Part shown: one piece after another, positions 60,877-64,000 of the stretch
How the letters are laid out: each line of letters opens with the position of its first letter
Position numbering within the stretch: position 1 is the stretch's first letter
From: Alistipes sp.
GTDB lineage: Bacteria > Bacteroidota > Bacteroidia > Bacteroidales > Rikenellaceae
Length of the DNA: 64,000 nucleotides
Reading direction: 5' to 3'
Assembly: GCA_017532885.1 (NCBI GenBank)
Contig: JAFXIS010000017.1
Location: 80,994 to 144,993, forward strand
Position numbers and translations under genes: made by a program
The notes under the pieces: generated by a model
Seen by the model: only the letters and a program-made list of their open reading frames with translations
Told to the model about the DNA's origin: nothing
Database searches by the model: none

Positions 60877-61821
60877 TTACAAAATATCACCCACGGCAAT
60901 ATCAAGAGCCTCGGTATCCGGCAGAGATTTGTCAGCGCCTGATAATGACAGATTTTGCACCATACCGCAATGACGGCTGCGATAAATCGCGGGAGTAACA
61001 CCATACTCCTTTTTGAAAAGTTTTATAAAATGTGAGGTGTTCGGGAAGGTACATTCATTACCAATCTCCGAGATAGACTTGCCCGTAGAGATAAGCAGCA
61101 GACGCGACTGCATCAATCGCTGACGAATAAACCAACGATGTGGCGGCATCATAAAGTGGCGCTTGAACTCCTTCTTGAATGAGGTTAGCGAGCGATTGCT
61201 CTTCGATGCCAGCTCCTCAATCGACACATCGCAGAAGATATGCGAATAGATTATCTGCTCGAAATTATCGTGTGCCGAATCTACATTACTCAACACTTTA
61301 CTCTTCAGACAACCATCTGCTTGTGAAACAATTAAGTAGACAAGCTCCGTCATCTTGATATTCTCCGCTGTTTCGTCACGCATAAAATCGCCATCCTGAA
61401 GATAGCTGATGACATGATTGAAAAAACTCCGGAAAATAGCACTTGCCGGCATCGAGATATGATTCATGCGACGGCATCTATCGCAATGGTGAGAATTGGT
61501 AATGTTCATCGAATAGTTCATATTCAGATGAAGCAATATGCGCTGCAAGAGCGCGGGAGAATAATAGGTCACAATCTGCTCGAAAGGACGCCCCTCCTCG
61601 GGAATATCCTCCACATAATGGCTTCCTACACCCAAATAGAAAATATCGCCTCGCGATATTGTGTGATGAGAATCACCGTAATAGATATGCTTCTCTCCAC
61701 GAACAACATACCCGATGGCGCATCTTGATAGGTTTAGCAACTGAATGCCTGCGCGCATGCCCTCAACATATTTTACAATTGTCGGTTGAGCATCACCCTC
61801 TGTTTTGATTTTGTCTGACAT
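60877..61821 (-). CDS. AraC-family transcriptional regulator
   Basis: 314 aa: an N-terminal cupin-like ligand domain (about 1-130; EKHIYYGDSHHTISRGDIFYLGVGSHY) and two C-terminal helix-turn-helix motifs (VSIEELASKSNRSLTSFKKEFKR and SISEIGNECTFPNTSHFIKLFKK). Between them is a Cys/His cluster, SHHCDRCRRM, that could bind metal. The target is unknown; neighbours are ExbB/D genes upstream and a candidate sRNA downstream. Promoter at 61851. Confidence 0.88.
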   Translation of the reverse strand: MSDKIKTEGDAQPTIVKYVEGMRAGIQLLNLSRCAIGYVVRGEKHIYYGDSHHTISRGDIFYLGVGSHYVEDIPEEGRPFEQIVTYYSPALLQRILLHLNMNYSMNITNSHHCDRCRRMNHISMPASAIFRSFFNHVISYLQDGDFMRDETAENIKMTELVYLIVSQADGCLKSKVLSNVDSAHDNFEQIIYSHIFCDVSIEELASKSNRSLTSFKKEFKRHFMMPPHRWFIRQRLMQSRLLLISTGKSISEIGNECTFPNTSHFIKLFKKEYGVTPAIYRSRHCGMVQNLSLSGADKSLPDTEALDIAVGDIL

Positions 61822-61850
61822 GATATTGGTTTTTAAGCTTTTAGCTACAC

Positions 61851-61881
61851 CAAAGATAACAAGAATATATTGTTATTACAA
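61851..61881 (-). promoter_or_regulatory. Promoter of the araC-family gene
   Basis: Minus strand TTG (61879-61881), 20 bp, TATCTTTG (61851-61858). Leader about 25 nt. Confidence 0.65.
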
Positions 61882-62021
61882 TTATTTTACATATTTTTAT
61901 GATATTTTATCGTAATTGCAGATAAAAGCACCCAATTAACAGAGAATAATAGCCCAAATAGATTATCAGGTAAGGATTGTCGCATCCGAAAAAGATATGC
62001 AACGAAGAAATATTAGAACAC

Positions 62022-62058
62022 AAAAAAAACGGATATCACGAAAGTGTGATATCCGTTT
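62022..62058. terminator. Terminator of the ExbB/ExbD operon
   Basis: AAACGGATATCAC pairs with GTGATATCCGTTT across a 6-nt loop, with an A-run on the left that becomes a T-run on the minus strand. It lies 22 bp past the last exbD stop. Confidence 0.85.
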
Positions 62059-62079
62059 AATATTGAAGGTTAAATAATA

Positions 62080-62550
62080 TTAATAGCCATCAGCCTCCAA
62101 AGATGCGTAAGAAATCTTCAATGCGTTTGCACGACGAAGCTCCTGCTTAACATCGGTGATAATACCCATCTTGGTATAGCGGTCTGCCTTAATACTTACT
62201 GTCATATATACACGGTCAGCCTCATCCATCTGCTCACGCTCGGCAGCGATGAAGTCACCGATATCCTTTGCAGTCTTATAAGAGTCATTCAACTGAATCT
62301 GGGGAGCTGTACCATAGCGAGCCTGCATATGAGATACGGGCACACCTATATTAATATAGCTGACCAAATTCTTCTTCTCCAACTTCTGAACCTCTGTTGC
62401 ATTAGGGAGCTGGTACTTCACCAAAACCTCCTGCTCACGCATCGTAGTAGAGACCATAAAGAAGAACAGAATCATAAAGATAACATCAGGGAGTGATGCT
62501 GTTGAGATTGCGGGCAGTTCCTTACCACCCTTCTTTTTCATTACTGCCAT
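62080..62550 (-). CDS. ExbD/TolR-family proton-channel subunit (second)
   Basis: 156 aa, with a single N-terminal membrane helix SLPDVIFMILFFFMVSTTM containing the functional Asp (TASLPDVIF) and a periplasmic domain. With ExbB it uses the proton gradient to energise TonB. It starts 1 bp after the first exbD stop. Two non-identical ExbD proteins in one operon are frequent in Bacteroidetes. Confidence 0.9.
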   Translation of the reverse strand: MAVMKKKGGKELPAISTASLPDVIFMILFFFMVSTTMREQEVLVKYQLPNATEVQKLEKKNLVSYINIGVPVSHMQARYGTAPQIQLNDSYKTAKDIGDFIAAEREQMDEADRVYMTVSIKADRYTKMGIITDVKQELRRANALKISYASLEADGY

Positions 62551-62551
62551 A

Positions 62552-63154
62552 TTATCTTCTCCTTCCTGTTTTTCGTGGCTCTGCCTCTGAAATCTTCAAA
62601 GGTACAGCGTCAATTATAACTCCTTTCTCTTCGTCGCTAAGTTCAGAGAACTCCTTCTTGAACTTACTCATTGCAACCTCATTACGAACCTCGTTGAAGG
62701 CGCGAGTAAGCTCATTCTGAACCATGATATAAGTCTCATAGTTAGTATCACGAGTAGTCTGCAACGACACAACGCCCTTACTTACATCGTAAGTCCACTT
62801 ACTTCCGTCCGGCATCTCAATTTCGGTAGGTGCCTTCTCGGGAAGGTTCTCATCGTCGTTTACATTCAAAATGAACTCCTTGGTCTTATCCTTAAGGCCA
62901 TGAATATCCATCTCCTTATCGCCCGCCATAATACTGCCCTGGGCATTAACGAATACCAACAATACATTGCGGTCCTTAACCTTCTGGTCCTCCACCTTCA
63001 TATCCTCAGGGGGCATAGGGGGAAGAGTACGAAGAAGTCCCTTATCGGTATTCATTGTGGTAGCGACGAGGAAGAACACGAGCAACAAGAACGCGATATC
63101 CGCCTGTGAACTGGCGTTAATATCCGGTGTTTTTCTTTTATTTCCTCCTGCCAT
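62552..63154 (-). CDS. ExbD/TolR-family proton-channel subunit (first)
   Basis: 200 aa; NASSQADIAFLLLVFFLVATTM is the membrane helix with the conserved Asp, after a short basic N-terminus (NKRKTPDIN). The periplasmic part is longer than in the second copy. Partner of the second ExbD and ExbB. Confidence 0.9.
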   Translation of the reverse strand: MAGGNKRKTPDINASSQADIAFLLLVFFLVATTMNTDKGLLRTLPPMPPEDMKVEDQKVKDRNVLLVFVNAQGSIMAGDKEMDIHGLKDKTKEFILNVNDDENLPEKAPTEIEMPDGSKWTYDVSKGVVSLQTTRDTNYETYIMVQNELTRAFNEVRNEVAMSKFKKEFSELSDEEKGVIIDAVPLKISEAEPRKTGRRR

Positions 63155-63163
63155 AACTCAATC

Positions 63164-63601
63164 TTATTTAAGAGCGTCGCTTACAGCAGAGTAAATTGCT
63201 GCAACAACAGCACCTGCCATAGCTACATAAAACACAAGGATGCAGGCATCGGTAATAACGGTATCACCACGCTCAAAATAGCCCTGGTTCTGAAGGTCCA
63301 CAATCTGATAATCGTGACCATTAGCAACCACATAGGCAATAACTACAATTGCAATGATAGCAACAAATGAGAAAATTGCTCCCTTGAGGCCCTCGGGCTT
63401 CACGAGCAAATCACGGCATGCACCAAATACCGCAGCAGCCAACGACAATGCCAGCAAAGCATAACCCCAATAGAGGTTAGCGCTAACAGCGACTGCATTC
63501 TCAACGGTTGGGTCCTCTGGAGTTGCGAATACCGCCCAAGCAACCAAACCAATTGATACGGCCATAAGTGCTACCAGCAAATATTTAAAAACTTTCTCCA
63601 T
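63164..63601 (-). CDS. Small membrane protein between exbB and exbD
   Basis: 145 aa from ATG 63601. Four hydrophobic segments (about 5-25, 42-60, 75-95, 118-140) and a short soluble loop rich in Tyr/Gln/Asp (DYQIVDLQNQGYFERG). I do not recognise a named family. Its fixed place between ExbB and ExbD suggests a role with the proton channel. Start chosen over a TTG at 63607. Confidence 0.75.
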   Translation of the reverse strand: MEKVFKYLLVALMAVSIGLVAWAVFATPEDPTVENAVAVSANLYWGYALLALSLAAAVFGACRDLLVKPEGLKGAIFSFVAIIAIVVIAYVVANGHDYQIVDLQNQGYFERGDTVITDACILVFYVAMAGAVVAAIYSAVSDALK

Positions 63602-63625
63602 TATCAAAATTCTTTAAGGTCTTAA

Positions 63626-64000
63626 TTATTTCTTGTTGTAAGCGGTCAAAATATCAACCAAAGTGATTGAAGAATCCTCCATTGCGTTTACGAGGTTATC
63701 AATCTTTGAGATGATGTAGTTGTAGAACAACTGAAGAATAACGGCAGCAATAAGACCCATCAAAGTTGTCAACAACGCAACCTTAATACCACCTGCTACA
63801 ACGGTCGGAGAGATATCACCTGCAGCCTGAATCTGGTCGAACGCCTCAATCATACCAACAACGGTACCCATGAATCCCAACATAGGAGAAAGTGCGATGA
63901 ACAAACCAATCCAAGAAAGACCTGACTCCATCTGACCTGTCTGAACTGAACCGTAAGATACAACTGCCTTCTCAACAGCGTCCATACCCTGATCCAAACG
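63626..64000 (-). CDS. exbB: MotA/TolQ/ExbB proton channel protein (5' part beyond window)
   Basis: The visible C-terminal 125 codons include SWIGLFIALSPMLGFMGTVVGMIEAFDQIQ and GGIKVALLTTLMGLIAAVILQLFYNYI, the TM2-TM3 block of ExbB/TolQ. The open frame continues past the edge, so the N-terminus with TM1 is missing. First gene of the exbB-x-exbD-exbD operon as far as visible; it energises TonB-dependent transport. Confidence 0.88.
   Translation of the reverse strand, partial: RLDQGMDAVEKAVVSYGSVQTGQMESGLSWIGLFIALSPMLGFMGTVVGMIEAFDQIQAAGDISPTVVAGGIKVALLTTLMGLIAAVILQLFYNYIISKIDNLVNAMEDSSITLVDILTAYNKK

Overview
The window looks like chromosome of a gut-type Bacteroidales. Promoters fit the Bacteroidetes pattern (TTTG, 19-20 bp, TAnnTTTG) and starts rarely have a strong Shine-Dalgarno. 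There is a regulator built like a hybrid two-component system, a lipid-anchored TamA-like protein, an EpsG-type polymerase, OmpH/Skp pairs behind bamA and many signal peptides ending in AQ. Rikenellaceae (Alistipes-like) is my guess, with low certainty. I see no phage, insertion sequence, CRISPR array or plasmid functions.

Layout. 1-1807 (minus): glutamate mutase small subunit and its MutL/GlmL partner, cut by the window edge. 2039-3460 (+): a PurF-like protein whose glutaminase motifs look lost. 3574-4008 (minus): a PepSY-like periplasmic protein. 4189-16331 (+): one exopolysaccharide/O-antigen operon (ugd, UDP-glucuronate epimerase, rmlACDB, flippase, four glycosyltransferases, EpsG-like polymerase), pointing to a polymer with rhamnose and uronic acid. 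16515-19352 (minus): M16 zinc peptidase. 19661-21001 (+): NADP glutamate dehydrogenase. 21391-24963 (minus): a propeller-type sensor/AraC protein with no kinase catalytic domain. 25166-25237 (minus): tRNA-Glu(CUC). 25371-30811 (minus): tripartite RND efflux pump. 31309-35410 (minus): Gfo/Idh/MocA oxidoreductase and a HEAT-repeat/3-keto-glycoside-hydrolase fusion.

35576-37866 (+): Xer recombinase, hibernation factor and a short-chain dehydrogenase. 37871-38245 (minus): CrcB fluoride channel. 38355-47565 (+): a complete urease island, ureABCEFGD, urea channel and nickel/cobalt ECF importer (cbiM-PDGLE, cbiQ, cbiO), so urea entry, nickel entry, maturation and catalysis are encoded together. 47509-50372 (minus): pdxJ, CCA-adding-type nucleotidyltransferase and a FUSC-like membrane protein. 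50519-56089 (+): nadK, uppS, bamA and two ompH/skp genes, mainly envelope biogenesis. 56375-57175 (minus): alpha/beta hydrolase. 57343-60679 (+): dapF and tamL. 60691-60776 (minus): candidate small RNA with consensus promoter and terminator. 60877-61821 (minus): AraC regulator. 62080-64000 (minus): ExbB/ExbD proton-channel genes running off the edge.

The most unusual items are the candidate small RNA at 60.7 kb, the kinase-less hybrid sensor, the PurF paralogue with a degenerate glutaminase half, the HEAT/3-keto-glycoside hydrolase fusion, and three convergent intergenic regions built from the same dispersed repeat modules in the same order. No single wholly new multi-gene system was evident to me.
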